DNA of 27,500 bases from Stramonita haemastoma (taxonomy: Eukaryota; Mollusca; Gastropoda; Neogastropoda; Muricidae): contig CM060336.1 in assembly GCA_030674155.1 (NCBI GenBank), positions 4,804,208-4,831,707 on the forward strand, in the 5' to 3' direction. Below are positions 18,916 to 27,500 of the stretch, one piece after another. The notes under the pieces were generated by a model. The model did not search any database and was not told the DNA's origin. It was given only the letters and a program-made list of their open reading frames with translations. The position numbers and the translations under genes are program-made. How positions within the stretch are numbered: position 1 is the stretch's first letter; the number at the start of each line of letters is the position of its first letter.

Positions 18916-19307
18916 AAATGTATCATTGAAGAAAAATACAAAACTGGGGAATGACATCTTTCAGTGGCAACATTTGATGCATGATTTGAGTATAGGTCAT
19001 TGCTGTTTTAAATCAATAACACACACCCCCTCCCCTCCCCCCCCCAAAAAAAAACAACAACCAACAAATTTTCAGCAAGGATATGTATATTTTATGACAT
19101 TACTGACTTGAAAACAATGTTGTTCATAGCATGCCAGTCATTGCACTTTGAGAAACAAGGATTTTGTGAAGAAATTATTGCTGTTCACAACAGAGACAGT
19201 CAAAACTTTCTTCCAGAATGGCGTACAGTTTGTATGGTAAGTAGAATAATGCTTTGGTTTCAATACACCAGCACTACACCTGAAACAGGAAACTATGGGA
19301 TGGGGAT

Positions 19308-19665
19308 TTTTGTGTTCCTCAGCTAGAGCTCCAAGGCTTACAAATGGTAAGAGTTTGCGTATGCCATTGATCCCCCCCCCCCCCGACCATTAAGATAGCT
19401 GCATTCCAACTTCGGGGATACAGTTGAGAATTGATTCTACCAATTTTGCCAGGGAAATCAGGAGTATGGTTTCTCACTGCTCTTTCAAATTTTCAACTGT
19501 CATGGGTTCTTTTGACATGTACTAGTTCATAAAGACTTGACACTTAGATCAATTTTTTCTGTCAAACTTGGGGAGGGGGGAAGACAAAGCTGGGAATTGA
19601 ATCCAGAACCTCACTGTTTACTTGTTAGTCCTGGTCTGAACCATTTGGCACAAGCAACACACTCT
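19308..19665 (-). mobile_element. SINE family D, near full-length
   Basis: Plus-strand order: gttcctcagctagagctcc, acaaatggtaagagtttg, a C run, gaccattaagatagctgc, attccaacttcggggata, ccaattttgccaggg, tcatgggttcttttgacatg, ending with the complement of a B box. On the minus strand the right end reads tgccaaatggttcagacc (A-box-like) and gaggttctggattcaattcc (B box). The tRNA-like head is therefore on the minus strand. Confidence 0.75.
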
Positions 19666-19745
19666 ACCCGAAAGAGCGACTTAAATCTTATGCCACAAAA
19701 TCTCCACAATTCTGAATGCTATAATTGCTCTTTTCTTTCTTTTTT

Positions 19746-19808
19746 TGTGTTCATTGGTTAGAACTTCCAGATTCACCAAAGGTGATATTTTTGCGTATGT
19801 GACCGTTC

Positions 19809-19842
<34 letters not shown>

Positions 19843-19885
19843 CTTATTTTAAGTAGCCGCATTCCAACTCCAGGGATAACTGCTA
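19746..19885 (-). mobile_element. SINE family D, partial, with 31-nt poly-C
   Basis: gttcattggttagaacttcc, attcaccaaaggtgatattt, gcgtatgtgaccgttctc, a run of 31 C at 19810 to 19840, then gtagccgcattccaactcca. The tRNA-like end is missing. Confidence 0.7.
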
Positions 19886-20417
19886 CATAAATGACAAGCA
19901 GGGTTAATGAAGAAAGTAGTAACAACAGTCATACTCTCCCCAAAAGAGCAGTTCAAATCTTTTTCTCCCACAAAAAAATCTTCATGATTCTGAATGCTGT
20001 AACTTCTAAATAAATGAAACAGAAAAATGATGAAAAACTCGAACCATTCCACAGCTGTCAGTTTCCCTCCACTTTCAACTCCTCTCAGCTGCTATCCATT
20101 CCATCCCATCCCATCCCAGCTGGCGCTAATTACAGCAGAAACTGACCGCACTTGGAAGCAAAAGGAAAGCAAAGATTCCCACTTCAGAGCTCCTTGGCCT
20201 ATGGTTGTGATTTTATCACTCCCTAGTTGCACAATGGAAAAACTGAAGATCTTATCTAAACACAAAAAAACCCAAAAAAAAACCCCAAACAAAAAAGGCA
20301 CCTGGACTTGGTATAAAAGGGAGTAATTTTAGCACTGGGCCATGGACCCTTGACTGGGTTACGCTGGATTTGTGTGCTGTGATTTCATGCAATCAGCCCA
20401 GCAAAGGCAGAGGCACA
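19886..20417. other. UMPS 3' flank
   Basis: Non-coding sequence downstream (minus sense) of the UMPS stop, with a catcc short repeat at about 20097 to 20117. It should hold the UMPS 3' UTR. I saw no canonical AATAAA or ATTAAA on the minus strand in this stretch. Confidence 0.4.
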
Positions 20418-20605
20418 TTACTGCAGACGAGCCAGGTAAGCCGAAAAGCCGGCCTCCTTGTATCGCTGAGCCATGGCCACTGGGTCCTCTGCCTTGGTGA
20501 TGCCCCGACCCACAATCAGAATGTCCGAGCCTCGCTTGGTGATGACCTCTCCAGGGGTCAAGTACTGCTGACCCAGATTGTCCACGCCTTCCTGAAGCTG
20601 GACGC
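20418..20605 (-). CDS. UMPS: UMP synthase, last exon (OMP decarboxylase C-terminus)
   Basis: UMPS is a cytosolic bifunctional enzyme. Its C-terminal domain decarboxylates orotidine 5'-phosphate to UMP, the last step of de novo pyrimidine synthesis. The exon gives 2 nt of a split Gly codon plus 61 codons and [23 protein letters not shown], then [18 protein letters not shown] and AYLARLQ. Human UMPS reads [43 protein letters not shown]. The VGRGI loop carries the phosphate-contacting Arg. Acceptor: ttcacag before 20605. The frame is intact and the C-terminal length matches the family. Confidence 0.95.
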
Positions 20606-20642
20606 CTGTGAACAGATGTGTGTGTGTTGTGAATCGGTTAGA

Positions 20643-20738
20643 TGGTGAGTGAGTGAGTGTGTGTGTATGTGAGTGAGTGAGTGAGTGAGTGAGTGAGTGA
20701 GTGAGCGAGCGAGCGAGCGAGCGAGCGAGCGAGCGAGC

Positions 20739-20799
<61 letters not shown>

Positions 20800-20854
20800 G
20801 TCTCTGGTTTAGTTGTTTGGAATTGTGAAGAGTCAATGAGAAAGAGACAGAGGT

Positions 20855-20899
<45 letters not shown>

Positions 20900-20905
20900 G
20901 CGTGT
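20643..20905. repeat. Compound (GAGT)n(GAGC)n(GT)n microsatellite
   Basis: GAGT repeats, then about nine GAGC repeats (20702 to 20740), then GT repeats to 20798, with a second GT block at 20858 to 20895. It sits directly 5' (sense) of the last UMPS exon's acceptor. His/Thr/Ser/Leu-rich ORFs across it are artefacts. Confidence 0.95.
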
Positions 20906-21020
20906 GCATGAGAGAGAGAAAGAGAGAGAGTGCATGTGTGTGCGTTTGTGAGAGAGAGGGAGAGCAAGCGAAAGAGAGAGAGAGAGAGTGTGTATTTGTA
21001 TGCATGCATGTATGCTTGTG
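20906..21020. repeat. GA/GT-rich low-complexity sequence
   Basis: Blocks of gagagag and gtgtgcatg continue the compound microsatellite. Confidence 0.8.
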
Positions 21021-21184
21021 TGTGCACGCATACATGTTGCTCTTGCTTATATGGTATGCCCCTACTTACTAACCAACTAATTCCTTTGTCTCTTTAATCA
21101 AGCTCTCTCCATTTCTACCATCATACTTGCAGGTGATGAAATTTGTAAGGTTTCTTTAATTAAATCAAACACTCCTTCCCATGC

Positions 21185-21960
21185 ATACCCCTCTTCTCTG
21201 CATTCCCACAATTATATAGAGTGGAATGCACAGTGCCTGATCTTCTCCCGTGCTTGTAACTCTACAGGAGGTCTGCCCACTGGCCTCAGATGACACATTC
21301 AGACTTCAGAGCAGCTCATTTTTCTGTACAGGATGCATGCTGGGTATGTTTGTGTTTCTGTAACCCGCTGTACACTGACATGAATTACAGGATCTCTAAC
21401 AGGCATATTTGATTTTCTGCATGTATGTGTATACATGAATGGAATGAAGACACAGTTAGGTCTGCACTGTGTAAGTTGACCTGAAAGATTAAAACTGTTC
21501 CAGCCCCCACCCCCACCCAAAAAAAAAAGAAAAAAAAAAGTTCCAGCCTTTAATTCACCAAACACCTCTCACCTCTGCCAAGAATTGAACCCACGGCTTC
21601 ATGGTCCCACAAGACTGAAGTCAAAGTCTGTCCCGAGCCTAAGGCTCATCAGGCCGGTGCTTATCCCGGTTTCTGTGGCGTTAAGCGACAGAGTCATAGA
21701 CTCCCCCCTGGATAGGACGCCAGTCTATCGCAGGGTTAACCCCCAACACAAGGTTGGTACCCCTTTTACACCTGGGTGGGGTGAGAAAATAGCCGTAAAG
21801 TGCCTTTTCCAAGGGCACAACGCCATAGCCGAAAGCTGGGATCGAACCTGCAACCTTTAGATTACGAGTCCAATGCCCTAACCACTAGACTACAGCGGCG
21901 GCTTATGGTCCCACAAGACTGAAGTCAAATGGTCTTAATGACTCGTCTGTAGCGTTCATC
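21185..21960 (-). mobile_element. SINE-like family B, copy 2, interrupted by SINE A
   Basis: Shares ggaggtctgcccactggcct, gcatgctgggtatgttt and gttgacctgaaagatt with the copy at 7890. The right part is cut by the SINE A insertion (21626 to 21904) and resumes at about 21905. On the minus strand, gccgtgggttcaattcttgg is a B-box-like sequence. Confidence 0.65.
21626..21904 (-). mobile_element. SINE family A, copy 2, with perfect 25-bp target-site duplication
   Basis: Same sequence as the copy at 3432, with the minus-strand head gccgccgctgtagtctagtg. A perfect 25-bp direct repeat starting atggtcccacaagactgaag flanks it at 21601 to 21625 and 21905 to 21929. It is inserted in repeat family B inside a UMPS intron. 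Confidence 0.95.
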
Positions 21961-21969
21961 ACTCACATG

Positions 21970-22195
21970 CATAAGACAAAAGAGAGACTTTCTTTTTGGA
22001 GCAAACATTTATACACTCTTTTTTTCCCCCAGTTCTTTGAATAAAATCTTTCACTGATGTCCTGTGTGTGAATGCATACATGAACAAAAGAGAGACTTTA
22101 TTTTTGGAGCAAACATTTATACACTTTTTTCCCCCCAAGTTCTTTGAATAAAATCTTACACTGATGTCCTGTGTGTGAATGCATATATGAACAAT
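21970..22195. repeat. 108-bp direct tandem duplication
   Basis: Two copies start at 21977 and 22085 with caaaagagagactt, and both contain ttggagcaaacatttataca, ttctttgaataaaatctt and actgatgtcctgtgtgtgaa. They are nearly identical. Confidence 0.9.
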
Positions 22196-22273
22196 TTTTT
22201 GCATCTATGTAAATGCAACTCAACTATTTGGAGATAAGAAAGGCATCACAATATTGGCAGGAATGAATGAAAC

Positions 22274-22275
22274 AT

Positions 22276-22357
<82 letters not shown>
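22274..22357. repeat. (CA)n microsatellite
   Basis: About 40 CA repeats with one interrupting ATA, in the UMPS intron 67 bp downstream (sense) of the penultimate exon's donor. Confidence 0.97.
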
Positions 22358-22359
<2 letters not shown>

Positions 22360-22424
22360 ATGTACTACCCCATTCTGAGATAACAAAACAACAAGAGACT
22401 AAAAGTGAATTGGGATTTATTTAC

Positions 22425-22523
22425 CTGGGGTCATATGCAGAAATGTTGGGTCAGAGGTCAGTTTAGACTGACAGATGAAACCAATGACAAAATCTTTGTA
22501 GTCCTCAGCCATTTTCACAGTAG
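22425..22523 (-). CDS. UMPS: UMP synthase, penultimate exon
   Basis: A 99-nt exon encoding TVKMAEDYKDFVIGFICQSK then LTSDPTFLHMTPG, matching human VRMAEEHSEFVVGFISGSR and PEFLHLTPG. Acceptor: tttccacag before 22523. Donor: GTAAAT at 22424. It enters with 2 nt of a split Ala codon and leaves with 1 nt of a Gly codon, matching both neighbours. It lies in the OMP decarboxylase barrel ahead of the phosphate loop. Confidence 0.95.
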
Positions 22524-22723
22524 CTGTGGAAACACATCACACATCATCACATATTCCAAACACTGGAGAAAATATTACGTTAAGTTGAACATAAAAGCGA
22601 TTCACGTTTCATCTAACCGTAACCACACATCATACTCTTGTATTAGAACTATCTTTATGTTGTAAATGTTGATCAGGTTCTACACACACACAAACAGTTA
22701 ACACCCAATTATTTTTTTTCATT

Positions 22724-22830
22724 GTTCCCCAGCCAGAGTTCCGAGGTTCACCAATGGTGAGATTTTACATATGTGACCTTTTGCCTACCATCAAGGTAGC
22801 CACACTCTCGACTTTGTGGATGATGTCTAA
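22724..22830 (-). mobile_element. SINE family D, fragment
   Basis: tgttccccagccagagttcc, gaggttcaccaatggtgaga, catatgtgacctttt and accatcaaggtagccacac match the distal half of family D. Confidence 0.65.
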
Positions 22831-22839
22831 ACCCAAGTG

Positions 22840-23118
22840 TGCACACACTTTTTGTCATAATTTTCTACCGGTATGCAATGGCCTATTCTTTTGAAAGGCA
22901 GAACAGGTTCTGACATGTACTCAGGAAAACCTTTGCATGTGTTTGTACATAAGAACTTAGCTTATAGTCTCATTCAAAGGACTTTTGGGGGAGAGGAATC
23001 GGTACTGATGTTAACTCCTGGAGGAAAAATCCCCTTGAACAGGTATCTCAGTGGTGGCTTGTACATGTGCCATCAGATCATGAGCTCAACACTCTAATCA
23101 ATAGGCTATCCCTACCCC
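22840..23118 (-). mobile_element. SINE family C, copy 3
   Basis: gcaatggcctattcttttga, gcagaacaggttctgacatg, ggacttttgggggagagg and ggtactgatgttaactcctg match family C. The end, actctaatcaataggctatc, is the complement of the degraded tRNA A-box region. Confidence 0.75.
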
Positions 23119-23179
23119 CCCAAAAAAAAGTTATCCCTAACCCCTTAACAATGAACATAAATCCCAATATCCCTATGTA

Positions 23180-23342
23180 TATACATAATGCCCCCGTGGG
23201 ACTACCGGGGAATGCTTGCAAAGCGAGCATCACAAGAATAGGGTCCCTGCCCGCCAGCCAGGCATGCCGTAAGAGGCGACTAAGGTGGCCCCACTCCCCC
23301 AGGTAGGGGGTTGGACACAGGGCTAACAACCCTGTTCTGTAA
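23180..23342. mobile_element. Probable LINE or SINE fragment
   Basis: Contains gggtccctgcccgccagcca, ggcatgccgtaagaggcgac and gggctaacaaccctgttctg, followed by an A-run. The taagaggcgact and ggctaacaaccc words resemble untranslated parts of common invertebrate retrotransposons, but the family was not determined. Confidence 0.4.
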
Positions 23343-23407
23343 AAAAAAGTTTGTTACAAAAACAGCAACAAAGAAATTCCTTTGTTGCTGCCCTACATGC
23401 CAAGAAG

Positions 23408-23705
23408 CCGCCGCTGTGGCCTAGTGGTTAGGGTGTTGTACTCGTAATCTAAAGGTTGCGGGTTCGATCCCAGCTATTCCGCTATGGCGTTGTGTCCTTG
23501 GAAAAGGCACTTTACGGCTATTTTCTCACCCCACCCAGGTGTAAAAGGGGTACCAACCTTGTGTTGGGGGTTAATCCTGCGATAGACTGGCGTCCTATCC
23601 AGGGGGGAGTCTATGACTCTCAGTCGCTTAACGCCACAGAAACCGGGATAAGCACCGGTCTGATGAGCCTTATGGCTCGGGACAGACTTTAACTTAATTA
23701 ACTAA
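23408..23705 (+). mobile_element. SINE family A, copy 3, with 15-bp target-site duplication
   Basis: Plus-strand head: gctgtggcctagtggttagg (A box), an anticodon-loop-like ctcgtaa with a pairing ttgga/tctaa stem, and gcgggttcgatcccagc (B box). The tail is tttaacttaattaactaa. A perfect repeat ctacatgccaagaag flanks it at 23393 to 23407 and 23706 to 23720. Confidence 0.95.
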
Positions 23706-24003
23706 CTACATGCCAAGAAGGCATAAAAAGGCTTTGGATATACATAATGATCACAATACTAAACGACATCGTCACATGTCTGCATTATCACATAAAATGA
23801 TGATTATGTATCAGAACATTATTCTTTTACTATCAAAAAGCAGTAATAAATGACAAATATTTCAAGCTCTTCATAAAACAAAATAATTATAAACTTGCAG
23901 ATGTATTGTCTTCCTCATGCAATGAGAACCCCCCTTATCCCCCAAATCCCCCTGCACCCCCAAAATTTCTGTTTGATAGCATAGATGTCTTCTCTGCCCT
24001 TAC

Positions 24004-24088
24004 CTTTGACATAATCGGCAGAAGCCAGACTGCCGGCAGAGCTCATCTCAGCTATCAGCACACAGGCTCTGCCCTTAGGCTGACCCAC
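24004..24088 (-). CDS. UMPS: UMP synthase, third-last exon
   Basis: An 85-nt exon encoding VGQPKGRACVLIAEMSSAGS then LASADYVK, matching human CLLIAEMSSTGSLATGDYT. Acceptor: atatgcag before 24088. Donor: GTAAGG at 24003. It begins in phase 0 and ends with 1 nt that joins CT of the next exon to make Ala. The upstream intron extends to the window edge (over 3.4 kb), so the orotate phosphoribosyltransferase domain and the catalytic Asp-Lys motif of the decarboxylase are off-window. Confidence 0.93.
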
Positions 24089-24099
24089 CTGCATATGGT

Positions 24100-24183
24100 G
24101 ACGTGCACACACGCACGCATGCACGCACGCATGCATGCGTGCACACACACACACACACACACATACACACACACACACACACC
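24100..24183. repeat. (CA)n and gcatgcac-rich microsatellite
   Basis: CA repeats and CGCATGCA blocks begin within 15 bp of the UMPS third-last exon's acceptor (on its 5', intronic side). Confidence 0.9.
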
Positions 24184-24253
24184 AGCACAGTCAGGTACAA
24201 TGATATCAACACATGTGAGAAATATTGCATCACAGACTGGAACAAAATGTTTT

Positions 24254-25743
24254 TTAACCCTCTCCCATTTTCTAATGCCGCAGCAGGCTTTTCGGAAAAG
24301 GCCCCATTTATTTTATCGTGCCGCAGCATGCCGAGAATCACTCGCGGCCAGTGGGTATTTTCCATCACGCTGTGAGCATGAACAAGTTCACACACACCAT
24401 GAGTGACTTTTCCCGCTATAGTAAGGATAGCCCAATGGCTTTTCAGTACTATTTCTGGCACTACACATCCTTCCGTTCTCAAGAAATTAGTCAGCGTCTC
24501 TCATTTTCATTCACACATTTTCTCATAGTTAAGAATGGCGGCAAAGCACGAAGATGAAATGTGGGAAGATTTTCCAGAAGATGAAATTGACGAAATTATG
24601 CGTCAAGTTGAGGAGATTGAAAGACAACAGAATAGAGAATCTGATGTTGAAATTGAAACTGAAGAAGGAAGGGATGAAATAGATGAGGATTATGCAGTAG
24701 AAAGTGACCCTGAAGACAACATTCTACTACTAAATTTGCAGACGACGTGGCGCGCGGCGCACACAGCGCTGGCAGTGAAAGATTTTCAGTTGCCTGCAGG
24801 CCCTGTACACACACTACCGCTCAGTGCCAAGCCCCTGGATTATTTTTTTCTGTTTGTTTCCCCAACTTTTTTTCGTAGTGCGGCAGATGAGACAAATTAG
24901 TATGCTAAACAAAAGATCGCTGCTAGAGGTGTGGCTTCTGATCCTTTGTGGACAGACACAACACCTGAGGAGATCAGGGCTTACCTGTCTATACTGATAA
25001 TGATGGGAATCAATCGTCTGCCCAGAATACATATGTACTGGTCCACTGACCCCAAGTTTTCTCACTCATGGATCAGCACTGTCATGCCCAAAACAAGATT
25101 TTTGAAGCTGAATCAATATTTTCATTTGAGAGACACAAGTGACACACCTGGACGTGACAGCCCCCAGTACGACCCTCTCTACAAGATCAGGCCCTTTCTC
25201 AATGACATCAAAGCCCAGTTCAAGGCATGACGCAATCCATCCCGTGAATAAATAATGTACCGTGTTTGCATATTTTTTATTTCTCTTTAGTATGTAGAAA
25301 AACTGTACAATCCCAGACAATGGACTTGGTGACAATCTTCATGTGATGTGTATTATTCAATCGATTACCCTGACGTGGAATCCTACAGAGGGCCTGTAGG
25401 TAGGACACTATTTTTTTTTTAATTTTGACTCATACTAGTGCATGATGTGCATGTTAGAGCATATTATTTTACTAACAGCATGAAGTGAACATGTTGTCAC
25501 CTTGATTTGGTGACAAAAAGGGGGACAGCAACACGACATATATAAGCAGGACTGTCAAATTTTGATGCAAAGTAAACTATGACAACTTATGAACACTCCT
25601 GTCAAATTTCAAGACTCTACTATCAGTAGTTTTTATATGGTGGTGTATATTACTAAGGAACTGTGTTTTACTAGAAAAAGATTGAAATTTTCCGAATACT
25701 AGGAGGAGTTTCTTGGTCAGAAAAGCGAATGGAAGAGGGTTAA
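24254..25743 (+). mobile_element. piggyBac-like DNA transposon, internally deleted
   Basis: Bounded by TTAA at 24254 to 24257 and 25740 to 25743. The left end ccctctcccatt (from 24258) is the inverse of the right end aatggaagaggg (to 25739), apart from one mismatch. TTAA target duplications and CCC-starting termini are hallmarks of piggyBac. The element is about 1.48 kb between the TTAA sites, versus ~2 kb or more for autonomous members. It sits antisense in a UMPS intron. Confidence 0.92.
24535..25230 (+). pseudogene. piggyBac transposase remnant (nonsense codon, C-terminus missing)
   Basis: One reading frame from ATG 24535, broken by an in-frame TAG at 24898. Before the stop: an acidic N-terminus (DEMWEDFPEDEIDEIMRQ) and PLDYFFLFVSPTFF, leading to ADETN. 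After it, in the same frame: YAKQKIAARG, WTDTTPEEIRAYLSILIMMG, YWSTDPKFSHSWISTVMPKT and RFLKLNQYFHLRDT. These are the conserved first part of the piggyBac transposase domain (DDE_Tnp_1_7). The frame ends at TGA 25228. The segment carrying the catalytic Asp triad and the Cys-rich C-terminal finger is absent, so no active transposase is possible from this copy. Confidence 0.9.
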
Positions 25744-25876
25744 AAGGGTTGGTGTTGCTTGTGGTGATTCGTTCTCCTGGGAAGATTATTTCAAATTTTC
25801 TGTAGAGTACTTTACCATGACTGAAAGTGGTGTGCAATACAATACAATTCACAGATATGTGTACATACACAGAAAC
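25744..25876. other. Short spacer between piggyBac element and LINE fragment
   Basis: Host intron sequence with no coding signal. The apparent ORF start at 25817 lies here and is fused by chance to the LINE frame. Confidence 0.6.
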
Positions 25877-25889
25877 ATACTGACATTAT

Positions 25890-26659
25890 TTGCGATTTAC
25901 AATGTCGTTTTTTGTGTTGACTCAAAATCAGTTTTACTGGCTTTAAAACATTGGGACTCTAAACTGAGAAATGATGTTATTTTTGAAACCAAGTTCCTTG
26001 TGCATTCTCTTGTTTCTAAAGGTATAGGGATCAAATTTTGCTGGGTGCCATCACATTGCGGTCTTTACTGGAACGAATTGGCAGATTCTCTGGCAAAACG
26101 CGGTGCTTCAGAATGTACAAGTGACATAATGATTAATAGTATAGGTCTACGTTTATCATCATTTGAAATTATTTCAATTCTTGCAAACTCTGTATATTCA
26201 AAGTTTTTTAGATTTCACTTAAATCGTTTGTGTTGCCCACGAAATACAGAAATTATAATTCATAAATTACGTCTAAATGCTTGGAAAACTAAATATTCAA
26301 AAAATGTTTTCTGCACTTGTTCTGCTATTACATCAGTCCATCATATATTGTTTGATTGCCCTGTGCTCATTGCCTCGTATAAAAGCAAAGGGATAGATCT
26401 ATGGAAAAAATACGGAAATATCCAAAGTGTTCTGTATGATTCCGAGTCGCATGTCCTAGTATCAGTTGCAGAAAGTATTTGCCAGTCACCAGTAGGTCAG
26501 TTACTATAAATGAAATTGTATAAATTTATCATCATCCATCATATTCTTTATCCTTTCACTTTTCCCTTCATCCCCTTTTCAGTGCATTCTTAACGTGAAT
26601 GTACCATTGTCTAAATCACCTTGTAGTGAACAGACATTAAACCAATGAGAAGAAGAAGA
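25890..26659 (+). mobile_element. 5'-truncated LINE with RNase H domain, 13-bp target-site duplication
   Basis: A 770-bp insertion flanked by atactgacattat at 25877 to 25889 and 26660 to 26672. It has the end of the last ORF, a ~150-bp 3' UTR and a short (GAA)n tail (gagaagaagaagaa). RNase H after RT places it in the I/Jockey/R1 superfamily of non-LTR elements. Confidence 0.88.
25892..26509 (+). pseudogene. LINE ORF2 C-terminus: RNase H domain and zinc-knuckle-like tail
   Basis: An open frame of about 205 codons from the insertion junction to TAA at 26507. It has VDSKSVLLALKHW (RNase H Asp strand), WVPSHCGLYWNELADSLAKR (His and C-terminal Asp motif), then FRFHLNRLCCPRNTEIIIHK, CTCSAITSVHHILFDCPVL (Cys/His-rich terminus typical of these elements). 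The first RNase H strand and the whole RT are missing through 5' truncation. The frame itself is not mutated. Confidence 0.88.
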
Positions 26660-26670
26660 ATACTGACATT

Positions 26671-26789
<119 letters not shown>

Positions 26790-26895
26790 AACACTGTTTC
26801 ACACACAATTACACACACCTGCATGCAAACACTCACACACATGTAGGCCTACATTATAATACTCAGAAATTTTGATTTTTTTTTCTTCTTTTTGT

Positions 26896-27245
26896 TCTTT
26901 GTCTTGAGCTTTGAGATTCACCAATGGTGAGATTTTGCCTATGTGACCATTTCCCCCCCTCCCATTATCAAGGCAACCACATTCTAACTTCAGGGATACA
27001 TTTGGGAAATGAACCTTCCAATTTTGCCAGGACAGTTGGGAAGTACCTCCCTGCTTTTTTTCCATTTTCAACAGTCATGGGTTCTTTTAGCATACACAAG
27101 TCCATAAGCACATGGGTCTGACTGGTTTAAAGTCTCTTCCGAAAGACTTGACATTCACTTTCAATTTTCCCATCAAACTGCAAAGAAAGGGCAAGGCTGC
27201 GAATTAAACCCAGAACCTCACTGTTTAGTTCTAAGTTGCGAGGCA
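26896..27245 (-). mobile_element. SINE family D, near full-length
   Basis: Plus strand: tgttctttgtcttgagcttt, gattcaccaatggtgagatt, gcctatgtgaccatttc, cattctaacttcagggatac, ccaattttgccaggac, tcatgggttcttttagca. On the minus strand the right end gives gaggttctgggtttaattcg (B box) and cctcgcaacttagaac, a tRNA-like head. Confidence 0.78.
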
Positions 27246-27283
27246 GGTGAACATCTAAAACATCCTGCCACCTTCCTTCTTGA

Positions 27284-27500
27284 GCCGCCGCTGTAGTCTA
27301 GTGGTTAGGGCGTTGGACTCGTAATCTAAAGTTTGCGGGTTCGATCCCAGCTTTCGGCTATGGCGTTGTGCCCTTGGAAAAGGCACTTTACGGCTATTTT
27401 CTCACCCCACCCAGGTGTAAAAGGGGTACCAACCTTGTGTTGGGGGTTAACCCTGCGATAGACTGGCGTCCTATCCAGGGGGGAGTCTATGACTCAGTCG
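27284..27500 (+). mobile_element. SINE family A, copy 4, cut by the window edge
   Basis: gccgccgctgtagtctagtg, gttggactcgtaatctaaag-like anticodon region and gcgggttcgatcccagc match copy 3. The body runs to gagtctatgactcagtcg at the last base. Confidence 0.95.

Noticed and set aside
20418..21035. 205-codon ORF covering the UMPS end plus His/Thr/Ser-rich sequence
   Set aside because: Only the part from 20605 down is coding. The rest is the GT/GAGC microsatellite upstream of a good splice acceptor.
23408..23480. Possible functional tRNA gene (A and B boxes, anticodon-like CGT)
   Set aside because: The 3' half lacks a proper acceptor stem partner, and the sequence is the head of a ~298-bp SINE with target-site duplications.

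Overview
The window is animal nuclear DNA, most plausibly from a mollusc and possibly a marine gastropod. The evidence is short protein-coding exons split by repeat-rich introns, many (CA)n, (AT)n and poly-C tracts, and several tRNA-derived SINE families mixed with RTE-like and RNase H-bearing LINEs and a piggyBac relic. The species assignment is inference. There is no operon, CRISPR array or prokaryotic signal.

Left part (1 to about 5.3 kb, possibly to about 11 kb), minus strand: the 5' half of a p190 RhoGAP gene (ARHGAP35/ARHGAP5 family). Six coding exons encode the N-terminal GTP-binding domain and the first two FF-type domains. The reading frame is consistent across all splice junctions except the first (5086 to 4220). 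The middle region and RhoGAP domain must lie beyond the left edge. The introns hold a 47-bp minisatellite, a long polypyrimidine tract, four copies of an unnamed repeat, a SINE, and an 85-bp tandem array that repeats the splice acceptor and start of exon 2.

Middle part (about 5.3 to 20.4 kb): long 5' intron and intergenic DNA, mostly AT-rich with no recognised gene. It holds several SINEs, including a tRNA/5S rRNA chimera with a perfect 13-bp target-site duplication, and a 5'-truncated RTE-like LINE with an intact 588-codon ORF. That LINE sits inside an older SINE, flanked by a 10-bp target-site duplication.

Right part (20.4 kb to the end), minus strand: the last three exons of UMP synthase (UMPS), encoding the C-terminus of the orotidine-5'-phosphate decarboxylase domain. 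The rest of UMPS lies beyond the right edge. The introns carry SINEs with clear target-site duplications (one inserted in another repeat), a piggyBac-like element bounded by TTAA and inverted termini with a broken transposase, a truncated LINE end with a 13-bp target-site duplication, and long microsatellites.

The two host genes are unrelated (Rho signalling and pyrimidine synthesis). I found no new multi-gene system. The most unusual items are the acceptor-containing tandem array with the adjacent irregular donor in the p190 gene, the tRNA/5S SINE, and the nested LINE whose stop codon falls in its microsatellite tail.
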